Origin: an uncultured Ruminococcus sp.
GTDB lineage: Bacteria > Bacillota > Clostridia > Oscillospirales > Ruminococcaceae
Length of the DNA: 64,000 nucleotides
Direction: 5' to 3'
Assembly: GCA_945877315.1 (NCBI GenBank)
Contig: CAMCRP010000008.1
Location: 1-64,000, forward strand
In this document: in pieces, positions 25,911 through 33,824 of the stretch
Layout: every line of letters begins with the position of its first letter
Position numbering within the stretch: the stretch's first letter is position 1
Position numbers and translations under genes: made by a program
Notes under the pieces: model-generated
Told to the model about the DNA's origin: nothing
The model's database searches: none
Seen by the model: the letters and a program-made list of their open reading frames with translations, nothing else

Positions 25911-27023
25911 ATGCGCAGATTTGAAAGACGAAGGATAAACGGTATGATGACCCTTGCCGCCGCAGGGATAGCCTCGGCAGCGGCGTTTGCAGTTCTCCCG
26001 CTGCCCTCTGCGGAGGAATGTACCATAACTGCGGTTCGGCTGATGACGGGGGCAGACAAGGAAACAGAAGCCGTTACCGTCACCGAACAGCCCGCTGAAA
26101 CCGCCGAAATTCCCGACTTTATGCCCATATCCTACGGAAATGTCACCCGTCCGTCCTCCGCAAATGAAGAAGCGGAAGTGCACAGCGAAGAACCCGTCCC
26201 CGAATCCCCCGACATACCCGAAAACGGCAGCGGTATCATCGAGCGAAAGCATTACGGCGAATTTGTCGGAGATGATTACATATCCCTTCCCAAAGGCGGG
26301 CAGATACGCAATATCACCGATGTTTCCAACGACGATGTTCTGTCTGCCGTCGAAAGCGGCGCAGATTTTCAGCTAAAAGCCGACGGAAAAGTCCGTGTAA
26401 TGATAATGCACACCCACACCACCGAATGTTACGAGCCAAAGCCCTCCGACAGCTACGACAGCGAACGTTCCTGCCGAACAACTGAGCTTTCCGCAAATAT
26501 GGCAGCGGTTGGGGACAGAATAGCCGCAGAGCTTGAAAAGGCGGGCATCGGCGTTTATCATGATGTGACCCTCCACGATTATCCGTCCTACAACGGCTCT
26601 TATGAGCGGAGTGCGGAAACGGTCAAGGCGGCTCTCACGGAATATCCCGATATACAAATTGTGCTGGACGTTCACCGTGACGCTATGGAAACCGCCGACG
26701 GCGTCCGCCTTGCCCCCGTTGCAGAAATTGACGGAAAGACCGCCGCACAAGTAATGATAATCTGCGGTGCCGACGACGGAACTATGGATATGCCGAATTT
26801 TATGAAAAATCTGGGATTTGCCGCCGATTTTCAGCAGGCGTTGGAGCAAACTGCGCCGTCCCTGACACGCCCCGTTTTGTTCGATTACAGGAGATATAAC
26901 CAGGATTTAACCACAGGTTCTCTGCTTATTGAGGTAGGCAGTCACGGAAACAGCCTTGACGAGGCACTGTACAGCGGGGAGCTTATCGGAAAAGCGTTGG
27001 CGGCAATGGCAAGTGAGGAATGA
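25911..27023 (+). CDS. spoIIP: Stage II sporulation protein P (SpoIIP)
   Basis: The 370-residue protein has an N-terminal membrane anchor (about residues 11-32), a Glu/Pro-rich linker and the SpoIIP catalytic domain. Key motifs are MIMHTHTTECY, VLDVHRDAM and LLIEVGSHGNSLDEA. SpoIIP is a cell-wall amidase/endopeptidase that, with SpoIID and SpoIIM, thins septal peptidoglycan during engulfment. An intact catalytic domain suggests that the organism can, or recently could, form spores. The downstream small gene overlaps its end. Confidence 0.95.
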   Translation: MRRFERRRINGMMTLAAAGIASAAAFAVLPLPSAEECTITAVRLMTGADKETEAVTVTEQPAETAEIPDFMPISYGNVTRPSSANEEAEVHSEEPVPESPDIPENGSGIIERKHYGEFVGDDYISLPKGGQIRNITDVSNDDVLSAVESGADFQLKADGKVRVMIMHTHTTECYEPKPSDSYDSERSCRTTELSANMAAVGDRIAAELEKAGIGVYHDVTLHDYPSYNGSYERSAETVKAALTEYPDIQIVLDVHRDAMETADGVRLAPVAEIDGKTAAQVMIICGADDGTMDMPNFMKNLGFAADFQQALEQTAPSLTRPVLFDYRRYNQDLTTGSLLIEVGSHGNSLDEALYSGELIGKALAAMASEE

Positions 27024-27025
27024 AA

Positions 27026-27292
27026 ATGAACCGAATAAGAGCATTTTTTCACGTTGAGATGCCGAAAAATCAGCGGCGCAGACGGGCGATATTTTTGACA
27101 TTTGAATATATCGTCCTGCTGACCGTCCTGTTTTTCGGGATAATCACCGCATGGAAAAACAGCTACAACCTGATGAACCGTGAACCTATCACCGTTTTCA
27201 CCGCCGACAGACAGGGGGACAGGGTAAATATTGTTTTTATGAACAGCGAATACCATGCGGAAATTCCCGATATTTTTTCGTCGGAGGGGTAA
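27026..27292 (+). CDS. Small membrane protein downstream of spoIIP
   Basis: This 88-residue protein has a basic start (MNRIRAFFHVEMPKNQRRRR), one membrane helix (about residues 24-44) and a short outer part. The ATG at 27026 is preferred because GAGG lies 7 nt upstream; an ATG at 27020 overlaps the spoIIP stop as ATGA but has its ribosome site too close. I do not recognise a family. Its position suggests a role with SpoIIP or cotranscription only. Confidence 0.6.
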   Translation: MNRIRAFFHVEMPKNQRRRRAIFLTFEYIVLLTVLFFGIITAWKNSYNLMNREPITVFTADRQGDRVNIVFMNSEYHAEIPDIFSSEG

Positions 27293-27313
27293 ACTATCTC
27301 CGAGGTGATAACA

Positions 27314-27574
27314 ATGTCCAAGCAAGGAATGAAGCGTCCCGAACACACCTATGTTCAGCCGTGGAACGAAGCGGCAGCTGTCCCCGAAATACAGGGCAAA
27401 GCCAAGCACGGCAAGGCAAAGGCCAACCCCATTATTGCGGGAACAAAGCCCCCCGCACAAAAGGTTTTCCACACCGAGCGTCCCATTTCTAAGGTTTATC
27501 CCGTTATTGACAACGACCTTGCACGGGATAATCTGGAAAATGATATGACTGCGGCGGACCTGCAAGACCTTTGA
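27314..27574 (+). CDS. Small basic hypothetical protein
   Basis: The ATG at 27314 with GAGGTG 7 nt upstream gives 86 residues, rich in Lys, Pro and Ala in the first half and acidic at the end (DLARDNLENDMTAADLQDL). There is no membrane helix or known motif. It lies 21 nt after the small membrane protein, at the end of the spoIIP run, and before an inverted heptad repeat that may stop transcription. Confidence 0.55.
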   Translation: MSKQGMKRPEHTYVQPWNEAAAVPEIQGKAKHGKAKANPIIAGTKPPAQKVFHTERPISKVYPVIDNDLARDNLENDMTAADLQDL

Positions 27575-27578
27575 AACA

Positions 27579-27660
27579 GTGTTGAGTTATAAGTGTTGAG
27601 TGTTGAATTATTTTTGGATCTCATTATAATTCAACACTCAACATTCAACACTTAACATTT
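27579..27660. repeat. Heptad repeats, inverted pair (GTGTTGA type)
   Basis: GTGTTGA-type units (27579-27608) and the inverted CAACACT type (27636-27660) surround a 27-bp AT-rich centre, after the spoIIP run. Folded as RNA this would be a long hairpin. Confidence 0.75.
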
Positions 27661-27667
27661 TTTTCGC

Positions 27668-27696
27668 TTGACTTGATGGTGTTTTTTGTGTACAAT
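27668..27696 (+). promoter_or_regulatory. Promoter in front of the interrupted GNAT gene
   Basis: TTGACT (27668-27673), 17-nt spacer, TACAAT (27691-27696). AAGGAGG follows at 27710-27716, 7 nt before the ATG at 27724. Confidence 0.7.
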
Positions 27697-27723
27697 AAAA
27701 ATATCAAAAAGGAGGAATGGCAG

Positions 27724-27735
27724 ATGATAGCATAA
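27724..27735 (+). pseudogene. Orphan start of the GNAT gene (ATG ATA GCA TAA)
   Basis: A perfect promoter and ribosome binding site lead into only three codons and a stop. The expected GNAT body resumes in another place at 28410, so this is read as the detached 5' end of that gene. Confidence 0.5.
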
Positions 27736-27816
27736 TATAAGTTTTGAGGCGTGGATAGATCTTAAAACTTGGGAAATATCTTCGGTTTATCCAATAAAGT
27801 AAAGGAGAAAGTATGT

Positions 27817-28404
27817 ATGCGATTTGTAGATGTGTTTCCGTATAATCGTGATGAGTATAGCCAAGTAATATGGTTTTTTGAAGAATGTATTGAACGTGAT
27901 TTTCAGGCGGTTATAGATAACTATGCACACGGACATCAATATAGCTTTGAATCCTGTGGATTGAATTTGCCAAACGGAGAGGATAACATAATGTATAAAG
28001 GTCCTTTTGCGTGGGCAGGTGATCCGTCTTCAGATATGTGCCCTGACGAATATGATCAGCTAGATTTCAAAATGTTTATTATATGTTTTGAGCTTGCTGC
28101 TAAGGTGTTTCTCCTTAATAATAGTTCTTATGAGTATCCAATGAGGATATTCGATAGTTTGAAGCTAATCAGAAAAAACTATACAAATGTTTTATGGCTT
28201 ATAGAGCATTTCTATGGTGCAGAGTTCTACGTTTGCGATAATCATGGAGTATGTACCGGTGAACATCACGGTAAAGAATGGGGAGAGAAGTGGTATGAAA
28301 CATATGGAAAGTTATTATATTTTGATGATGTAGATCAAATAGTAGAAGCGCAGTTTAGACAAGTATCACTTAAAATTAAAGGTATATATGATACTATCGC
28401 GTAA
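27817..28404 (+). CDS. AT-rich hypothetical protein inserted in the GNAT gene
   Basis: The ATG at 27817 with AAAGGAG upstream gives 195 residues rich in Tyr, Phe, Trp, Asp and Glu. It is soluble and acidic, with no signal peptide. I do not recognise the family. The composition (acidic, aromatic, single domain) is like polymorphic-toxin immunity proteins, but that is a guess. Its codon use and clearly higher A+T content differ from all neighbours, and it lies between the detached start and the body of an acetyltransferase gene. Both facts suggest horizontal arrival. It would be transcribed from the former GNAT promoter. Confidence 0.7.
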   Translation: MRFVDVFPYNRDEYSQVIWFFEECIERDFQAVIDNYAHGHQYSFESCGLNLPNGEDNIMYKGPFAWAGDPSSDMCPDEYDQLDFKMFIICFELAAKVFLLNNSSYEYPMRIFDSLKLIRKNYTNVLWLIEHFYGAEFYVCDNHGVCTGEHHGKEWGEKWYETYGKLLYFDDVDQIVEAQFRQVSLKIKGIYDTIA

Positions 28405-28409
28405 TGTAA

Positions 28410-28829
28410 ATTTCCGATTATGACGGCGTTTATGACCTTTGGATAAACACCCCGGGAATGGGTCTGAACACTGCCGATGACAGCCGTGAGGGCATAGAAA
28501 AATATCTCAAACGCAACCCCACCACAAGCTTTGTCGCTTTGGACGGAGAAAAAATCGTGGGCGTAATAATGGCGGGACATGACGGCAGACGGGGATTTAT
28601 CCATCACACCGCCGTTCTTTCCGAATATCGGGGGCGGCATATCGGCAAAGCTCTTGTGGAACACGCCATGTCCGCATTGGACAAGGAGGGCATAAACAAG
28701 GTGGCTTTAGTGGCATTTCAAAGGAATGAAGTCGGCAACGGCTTCTGGGAGAAGCTGGGCTTTTCCGTCCGTAATGATTTGGTTTATCGGAATAAGAATA
28801 TTCACGATTTACATAGGATTGATACTTAA
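28410..28829 (+). pseudogene. GNAT acetyltransferase, 5' end separated by insertion
   Basis: From 28410 the frame reads ISDYDGVYDLW, then the GNAT core with the acetyl-CoA loop SEYRGRHIGKALVEHA and GFWEKLGF. An in-frame TAA stands directly before it (28407-28409) and no start codon exists for the first 16 residues, which should hold the first beta strand. Translation could restart at the ATG at 28458 (123 residues), but no Shine-Dalgarno sequence is seen. GNAT relatives of the YpeA type start about 8-10 residues before the DVxxLW-like motif, which fits loss of just the first codons. Probably inactive. Confidence 0.65.
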
Positions 28830-28915
28830 GGGGCGACCCCTTTGTCAATTCGTTGGTATATTTGCTAAATGAGCAAGGTTTGTGGCTCGGTACCGTTAAA
28901 ACTTTTTTAAATGCA

Positions 28916-28961
28916 ATGCTCCCGCCGAGAGGTCGAAAACTCTCGGCGGGAGCATTTTTAT
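28916..28961 (+). terminator. Strong convergent terminator
   Basis: A perfect 16-bp stem (ATGCTCCCGCCGAGAG and its inverse) with an 8-nt loop is followed by TTTTTA. It separates the GNAT remnant from the leftward flotillin operon and may work both ways. Confidence 0.88.
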
Positions 28962-29122
28962 TCAATTTCTGCATCCTCCGCATTTAAAATATCCTCTTCC
29001 GAAACTCCAAGCATTTCTATAACTTCTTTTTCGGAATAGGTTTTATCCTCGGAGGAGTTCATTCTCCCGACAGCTTCAAATAAAAGCTGCTGATTTTCAT
29101 CAGATAAAACATTATCAAGCAT
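28958..29122 (-). CDS. Small acidic protein overlapping the flotillin 3' end
   Basis: An ATG at 29122 gives 54 residues (start MLDNVLSDENQQLLFEAVGR, end in an acidic tail). It overlaps the flotillin stop by 8 nt, with AGAGGAAA upstream, so translation is probably coupled. A YSEKEVIEMLGVSEEDI helix recalls the C-termini of small antitoxin-like or regulatory proteins, but no toxin gene is adjacent and I give no function. It is the last gene of the operon. Confidence 0.55.
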   Translation of the reverse strand: MLDNVLSDENQQLLFEAVGRMNSSEDKTYSEKEVIEMLGVSEEDILNAEDAEIE

Positions 29123-30737
29123 TAGCGGTTTCCTCTGCTGCCTTTTCCTCCACGGGAACATTAACATCGTCAGCCTTCTCGATCTCCTTACCAAGGAACT
29201 CGGGAAGCTCCATTCCCGCCTGCTTGAACAGCTCATTCATAGGCGGCACGGACTTCATGAGTCCCGAGATAAAATCGGAGGTAGCGTTCCTGCCGTCGGC
29301 GTTTGTGCCGCTGTCCCAAACAGTGACCTTGTCGATCTTGATGTTCTTGATAGCGTCCACCTGAATACGCATAAGCTCTTCCAGCTTGTCGGCAACGATA
29401 AGCTTAACAGCGGAATCAGCGTCACCGCCCGCCGCTTCAATAAGCTTGCGCATACCTTCTGCCTGCTTTTCGAGAATTTCCTGTGCACCGCGAGCTTCGG
29501 CTGCCATTTTTGCGAATGCTGCATCGGCTTCACCCTTTGCCTTGCGTCTGATGACCTCGGCTTCGGCTTCTGCGGCGATCTCGGCTTTTTCCTTTTCGAT
29601 TTGTGCCTTTACGATAATGTCAGCCTTCTGGCTTGCCATTTCCAGCTCTGCACGGCGAAGCTCGGCCTCCTGCTGCGACTGATAGGCTTCTGCCTTTGCC
29701 TTTGCTGCCTGTACTGCTTCGGCGGCTGTGGCGATACGGAGTGCTTCAGCTTCTTTTTCACGTCTTTGTGCGTCCGACTGAGCAATTGCTATCTTAGCGT
29801 TGTTTTCACCCTCAATAGCGGCTGCGTTTGCGGCTGCGACCTGAACTCTCTGCTCCTGCCATGCCTTTGCCTGACCGATGTCACCATCTCTGCCCGTCTG
29901 AGCAACGGTGATCTTAGCGTCATTTTCAGCCTTTGCGTTGGCCTCCTGCTCCTTCTGACGTCTGATAGCTTCTGACTGTGCGATCTCTATCTTAGCGTTG
30001 TTTTCACCCTCGATAGCGGACGCATTTGCGGCTGCGACCTGGATTCTCTGGTCACGTCTTGCGTTTGCTTCACCGATAGCACCATCTCTGTCCTGCTCGG
30101 CAACGCTCTTTCTTGCGTCGTTGATAGCCTTTGCAGCGGCTTCCTTACCGAGAGCTTCTATGTAACCCGATTCATCGTTAATATCTGTAACGTTTACGTT
30201 AATAAGCCGCAGACCGATCTTTTTCAGCTCAATTTCAACGTTATTCGACACGGCAATAAGGAACTTGTCACGGTCGGTGTTTATCTCCTCAATGTCCATA
30301 GTTGCAATAACAAGACGCAGCTGACCGAAGATAATATCCTTTGCAAGCTCCTGTATCTCCATCATTTTCAGACCCAGAAGTCTTTCAGCCGCATTCTGCA
30401 TAACGCCCGGCTCTGTGGAAATTCCAACGGTAAATCTTGACGGAACATCAACACGGATATTCTGCTTTGAAAGCGCATTTTTCAAATCAACGTTAATGGA
30501 AATAGGTGTCAGATCAAGGTACTGATATGACTGAATAACGGGAACGATAAACGCCGCACCGCCGTGGATACACTTTGCGCTCTTGGTAACGCCGTTTGCG
30601 TCGGTGCCCACCTTACCGTAAATAACAAGAACCTTGTCCGAGGGACATTTCCGAAACCTCGATAGCAGCGCAATTATCGCCGCCAGCAGCACCGCCGCAA
30701 TAATTACCACCGCTGTTAATACTTCAAATCCGCCCAT
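29115..30737 (-). CDS. floT: Flotillin-like SPFH domain protein
   Basis: The 540-residue protein has an N-terminal membrane hairpin or helix (about residues 5-27), an SPFH/band 7 domain (about 30-210) and a long Ala/Glu/Lys-rich coiled coil. Around residues 218-350 a block of about 65 residues is present twice in tandem; each half holds QVAAANA, then AIEGENNAKI and AIAQS/EIAQS. Flotillins scaffold fluid membrane microdomains and affect protein secretion and wall synthesis. The upstream partner encodes an NfeD protein, as in Bacillus yuaF-floT-like operons. GGAGG precedes the ATG. Confidence 0.93.
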   Translation of the reverse strand: MGGFEVLTAVVIIAAVLLAAIIALLSRFRKCPSDKVLVIYGKVGTDANGVTKSAKCIHGGAAFIVPVIQSYQYLDLTPISINVDLKNALSKQNIRVDVPSRFTVGISTEPGVMQNAAERLLGLKMMEIQELAKDIIFGQLRLVIATMDIEEINTDRDKFLIAVSNNVEIELKKIGLRLINVNVTDINDESGYIEALGKEAAAKAINDARKSVAEQDRDGAIGEANARRDQRIQVAAANASAIEGENNAKIEIAQSEAIRRQKEQEANAKAENDAKITVAQTGRDGDIGQAKAWQEQRVQVAAANAAAIEGENNAKIAIAQSDAQRREKEAEALRIATAAEAVQAAKAKAEAYQSQQEAELRRAELEMASQKADIIVKAQIEKEKAEIAAEAEAEVIRRKAKGEADAAFAKMAAEARGAQEILEKQAEGMRKLIEAAGGDADSAVKLIVADKLEELMRIQVDAIKNIKIDKVTVWDSGTNADGRNATSDFISGLMKSVPPMNELFKQAGMELPEFLGKEIEKADDVNVPVEEKAAEETANA

Positions 30738-30766
30738 AATAATTCCTCCCTAAAAATGTATAAAAT

Positions 30767-31426
30767 TTAGCCGTCCTTTTCGACTACAAGAGTATCTCCC
30801 CTAAGATCGATAATTCGCACGGACGAACCCGTTTTCATAGGCTCTCTGCCGTCCTGAACAGCGGGCAGCTCCATAAATCTTCCCTGTACAGTCAGCGTGA
30901 CCTTGCCTTCTCCGCCGCCCGATTCCGGGATAGTCAGGTAGACCGTTCCATGCTCGCCCAGGGCGTTTTTCAGCTCGATAGTTCCGCTTTCCGACAGCCT
31001 TTTGGACAGGCTCATTATCTTCGCAACACCGAACATTGCCGCCGCACCGAACGCCGCACCAATAAGCATCGCCGCAAATGCGGGAGTTCCGCCGCCGTAG
31101 GAGATTATGGAAACCCAGCTGAACACCGTCAGAAACGCTATGACCGTCTGCAGGGTAAACAGCCGCAAAGCACCAATATCTGCGGGATTTCCCCCGTCGC
31201 TCATATTGGAAATATCCGTGTCAACATCTGCGGAAATATCGGGCATATCATCGGGAATGTCGCTGAGATCCAGCCCCGAGGTATCGCTCATTTCAATTCC
31301 CGAACCGCCGTCACCTATTCCGCAGAGCGAAATTATCGTCTGAATAATAAGGATAAGCGAGGACGGAACGGCAATGCAGTACAGCACCTTCAAGATAGAA
31401 TCAAGACCGTCCCACCATTCACTCAT
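30767..31426 (-). CDS. NfeD-like membrane protein, partner of flotillin
   Basis: The 219-residue protein has one membrane helix near residue 13-36, an acidic Asp-rich loop (about 40-80), two further helices (about 85-135) and a C-terminal OB-fold domain with GEHGTVYL and RIIDLRGDTLVV. This is the short NfeD (YuaF) layout without a protease domain. NfeD1b proteins work with flotillins at the membrane. It is the first gene of the operon, 29 nt before the flotillin gene. Confidence 0.85.
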   Translation of the reverse strand: MSEWWDGLDSILKVLYCIAVPSSLILIIQTIISLCGIGDGGSGIEMSDTSGLDLSDIPDDMPDISADVDTDISNMSDGGNPADIGALRLFTLQTVIAFLTVFSWVSIISYGGGTPAFAAMLIGAAFGAAAMFGVAKIMSLSKRLSESGTIELKNALGEHGTVYLTIPESGGGEGKVTLTVQGRFMELPAVQDGREPMKTGSSVRIIDLRGDTLVVEKDG

Positions 31427-31458
31427 ACAGATCCCCTCCGTAAATTGTATTTACTTAA

Positions 31459-31487
31459 ATTATAAGATATTCCCCACAAAATGTCAA
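31459..31487 (-). promoter_or_regulatory. Consensus promoter of the nfeD-flotillin operon
   Basis: TTGACA (31487-31482), 17-nt spacer, TATAAT (31464-31459) on the minus strand: a perfect consensus. Confidence 0.85.
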
Positions 31488-31592
31488 TATGTTTTGATAC
31501 GATTTTTGCAATTTGTGACTGTTGCACAATTTAGATAGGTGATTTTTGTACACGATACAGAGCTTGTACGGGAAAATATTTTGAAAAACCCC

Positions 31593-31621
31593 TTGCAATT
31601 CCAAAATAAATCTGTTAAAAT
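31593..31621 (+). promoter_or_regulatory. Promoter of the XRE-TPR gene
   Basis: TTGCAA (31593-31598), 17-nt spacer, TAAAAT (31616-31621). The leader carries a heptad array before the start codon at 31774. Confidence 0.6.
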
Positions 31622-31653
31622 ATATGTAAATCATATTTACTAGAGCCTAAATC

Positions 31654-31752
31654 AATGTGGAAAGTGAAAAGTGGAATTTCTTATTAAATTCAACACCCAT
31701 CACTCAACATTCAACACTAAAAACTTCACTCTCCACTTTTCACACTTCACAT
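31654..31752. repeat. Heptad repeats, inverted pair in the XRE-TPR leader
   Basis: GTGGAAA-type units (31654-31675) are followed by inverted CAACACT and TCTCCAC/TTTTCAC units (31689-31752). The array lies between promoter and gene and so is probably transcribed. Confidence 0.75.
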
Positions 31753-31773
31753 TATTAAAAAGGGAGGAATACT

Positions 31774-32322
31774 ATGGACCCTATCGAGCTGGGCAAAAAG
31801 ATAAAAGAAGCAAGACTGGCAAAGAAAATGACCCAGAGCGAGGTGGTGGGCGATTTCATCACACGAAATATGCTCAGTCAGATAGAAAGCGGCACGGCAA
31901 CGCCCTCGGTGAAAACGCTGGAATATCTGGCGAAAACCCTGGGACTGAACCTCACAAGCCTGATGCCCACCGAAGAAACCTCTGCGGACGATACCGTCAG
32001 ACGCTTAGAAAGCACCAAGCAGCTTATCCGTGAAGGCTTTTGGCGGGAGGCTGCCGACCTTGCGGAGGAATCCATTGCAATGGGGCTTATGAATGACGAA
32101 TTTTCCGCACTTCTGGCAAGGGCATATTATGAGCTGGCAAAGGAATCCCACACCGAAAAGGACTATCCCGCCGCCATTTCACGGGCTGACAAGGCGTATG
32201 CTCTGGCGTCCAAGGGAGTCTACGCAAACCGTTCCCTTGAAGCGGACTGTATGTTGCTTAAAGCGGAAATTGCAGGCAAGCTTAGTGAATTTTACAGCGA
32301 AATGGCGAAAAACCCCAAATAA
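31774..32322 (+). CDS. XRE-family regulator with TPR-like C-terminal part
   Basis: The 182-residue protein has an N-terminal helix-turn-helix (residues 5-62: AKKMTQSEVVGDFITRNMLS, then QIESGTATPSVKTLEYLAK). Two or three TPR-like helix pairs follow (about residues 85-175: REAADLAEESIAMGLMNDEF and the next helices). This layout is like Rgg/PlcR/NprR-type sensors in miniature, where the TPR part binds a peptide, but it is too short for a full RNPP sensor. No peptide gene is seen next to it. GGAGG precedes the ATG. Confidence 0.8.
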   Translation: MDPIELGKKIKEARLAKKMTQSEVVGDFITRNMLSQIESGTATPSVKTLEYLAKTLGLNLTSLMPTEETSADDTVRRLESTKQLIREGFWREAADLAEESIAMGLMNDEFSALLARAYYELAKESHTEKDYPAAISRADKAYALASKGVYANRSLEADCMLLKAEIAGKLSEFYSEMAKNPK

Positions 32323-32351
32323 CAAAGCTTGTACCAAACGACACACAGAAA

Positions 32352-32485
32352 TTAATGTTAAGTGTTGAATGTTGAGAGTTGAATTATTATTTTGAACGGA
32401 ATTTGAGTTAGACAGAATAATATCGTTTACTGTAAACTCAACACTCATCACTCAACTTTCAACATTAAATTTCACATTTCACATT
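32352..32485. repeat. Heptad repeats, inverted pair before ackA
   Basis: GTGTTGA-type units (32352-32385) and inverted CAACACT and TTTCACA units (32436-32485) flank a 50-bp centre. The ackA promoter starts just after it. Confidence 0.75.
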
Positions 32486-32497
32486 AATAAAAAATGC

Positions 32498-32526
32498 TTG
32501 ATTTTCGGCGGAATATGTGGTAAAAT
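32498..32526 (+). promoter_or_regulatory. Promoter of ackA
   Basis: TTGATT (32498-32503), 17-nt spacer, TAAAAT (32521-32526), 41 nt before the start codon. Confidence 0.7.
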
Positions 32527-32566
32527 GTAGAGTAGTCTATTTTTAATATGAAAGGTGAATTTTACT

Positions 32567-33766
32567 ATGTTGATTCTCGTTGTAAACGCAGGAAGCTCCT
32601 CGCTGAAATATCAGCTTATCGATATGGATAACGAAAGCGTTCTTGCAAAGGGTAACTGCGACCGTATCGGAATTGACGGACACGTTTCCCACAAAACAGG
32701 CGACGGACGCACATTCGACGCCGACTGCAATTTTCCCACACACACCGAAGCTTTTGAGAAGCTGGTAGATGTCCTGACCACAGGCGATGCTGCCGTTATC
32801 AAGTCTATGGACGAAATTTCCGCAGTAGGTCACAGAATCGTACAGGGCGCAGAGGTGTTCAATGAAACAACTCTCGTTACAGACGAAGTTATCGACAAGA
32901 TCGACGGTCTGTCCGAGCTTGCTCCCGTACATAACCACCCCCACGCACTTGCTCTCAGAGCCTGCAAGAAGGTTATCCCCGCAAGCTGCCCTCAGGTTGT
33001 TGTGTTCGATACCGCATTCCACCAGACAATGCCCGAAAAGGCTTATATGTTTGGTCTGCCTTATGAGTGCTATGAGAAGCTCCACGTTAGAAAATACGGC
33101 TTCCACGGCACATCACACCGCTTTGTTTCCGCTGCTCTTGCCGAGGCTATGGGCAAGGACGTTAAGGATCTGAAGATAGTTTCCTGTCATCTCGGAAACG
33201 GCTCCTCCATTACCGCTATCGAAGGCGGAAAGTCCATTGACACAACTATGGGCTTCACTCCCCTTGACGGCGTTATCATGGGAACACGAAGCGGCGCAGT
33301 TGACCCCTCCGCAGTTGAGTTCGTTCAGAAGAAGCTGGGTCTTACAGCCGACCAGATGAGCGATTATCTCAACAAGAAGTCGGGATTCCTGGGCATTTCC
33401 GGTATCTCCAGCGATAACAGAGATATTGCCGCAGCTGCCGCAAAGGGCGATAAGAGAGCTATTCTCGCAGGAGAAATGCTCCGTTACGAAATAAAGAAGT
33501 ACATCGGCAGCTTTGCAGCTGTTATGAACGGTCTTGACGCTGTTATCTTCACAGGCGGTATCGGTGAAAACGCTCCCGAGGTAAGAGCCGATGTTTGTGC
33601 AAATATGGACTATCTCGGCATCAAGCTGGACGCTTCCAAGAACGACGGTCTGAGAGGAAAGCTCTGCAAGATCTCCGCAGACGATTCCAAGGTTGAGGTT
33701 TGGGTAGTTCCCACCAATGAGGAGCTGCTTATTGCAAGAGATACACTTGCTCTTATTTCAAAGTAA
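32567..33766 (+). CDS. ackA: Acetate kinase
   Basis: The ATG at 32567 with AAAGGTGA upstream gives 399 residues, the normal length. Signatures are ILVVNAGSSSLKYQL at the start, the catalytic-site stretch VVFDTAFHQTMP, HLGNGSS and FTGGIGENAP. It makes ATP and acetate from acetyl phosphate in fermentation. The usual partner pta is not adjacent; the gene is monocistronic with its own promoter and terminator. Confidence 0.97.
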   Translation: MLILVVNAGSSSLKYQLIDMDNESVLAKGNCDRIGIDGHVSHKTGDGRTFDADCNFPTHTEAFEKLVDVLTTGDAAVIKSMDEISAVGHRIVQGAEVFNETTLVTDEVIDKIDGLSELAPVHNHPHALALRACKKVIPASCPQVVVFDTAFHQTMPEKAYMFGLPYECYEKLHVRKYGFHGTSHRFVSAALAEAMGKDVKDLKIVSCHLGNGSSITAIEGGKSIDTTMGFTPLDGVIMGTRSGAVDPSAVEFVQKKLGLTADQMSDYLNKKSGFLGISGISSDNRDIAAAAAKGDKRAILAGEMLRYEIKKYIGSFAAVMNGLDAVIFTGGIGENAPEVRADVCANMDYLGIKLDASKNDGLRGKLCKISADDSKVEVWVVPTNEELLIARDTLALISK

Positions 33767-33789
33767 TTTTTTCTCGTATAAATAGTATA

Positions 33790-33823
33790 TCCCCCGCCGA
33801 TTGATTTCGACGGGGGATTTTTT
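33790..33823 (+). terminator. Terminator of ackA
   Basis: TCCCCCG and CGGGGGA pair around a CGA...TCG inner stem and are followed by TTTTTT. It lies directly before the convergent ligase gene. Confidence 0.85.
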
Positions 33824-33824
33824 A

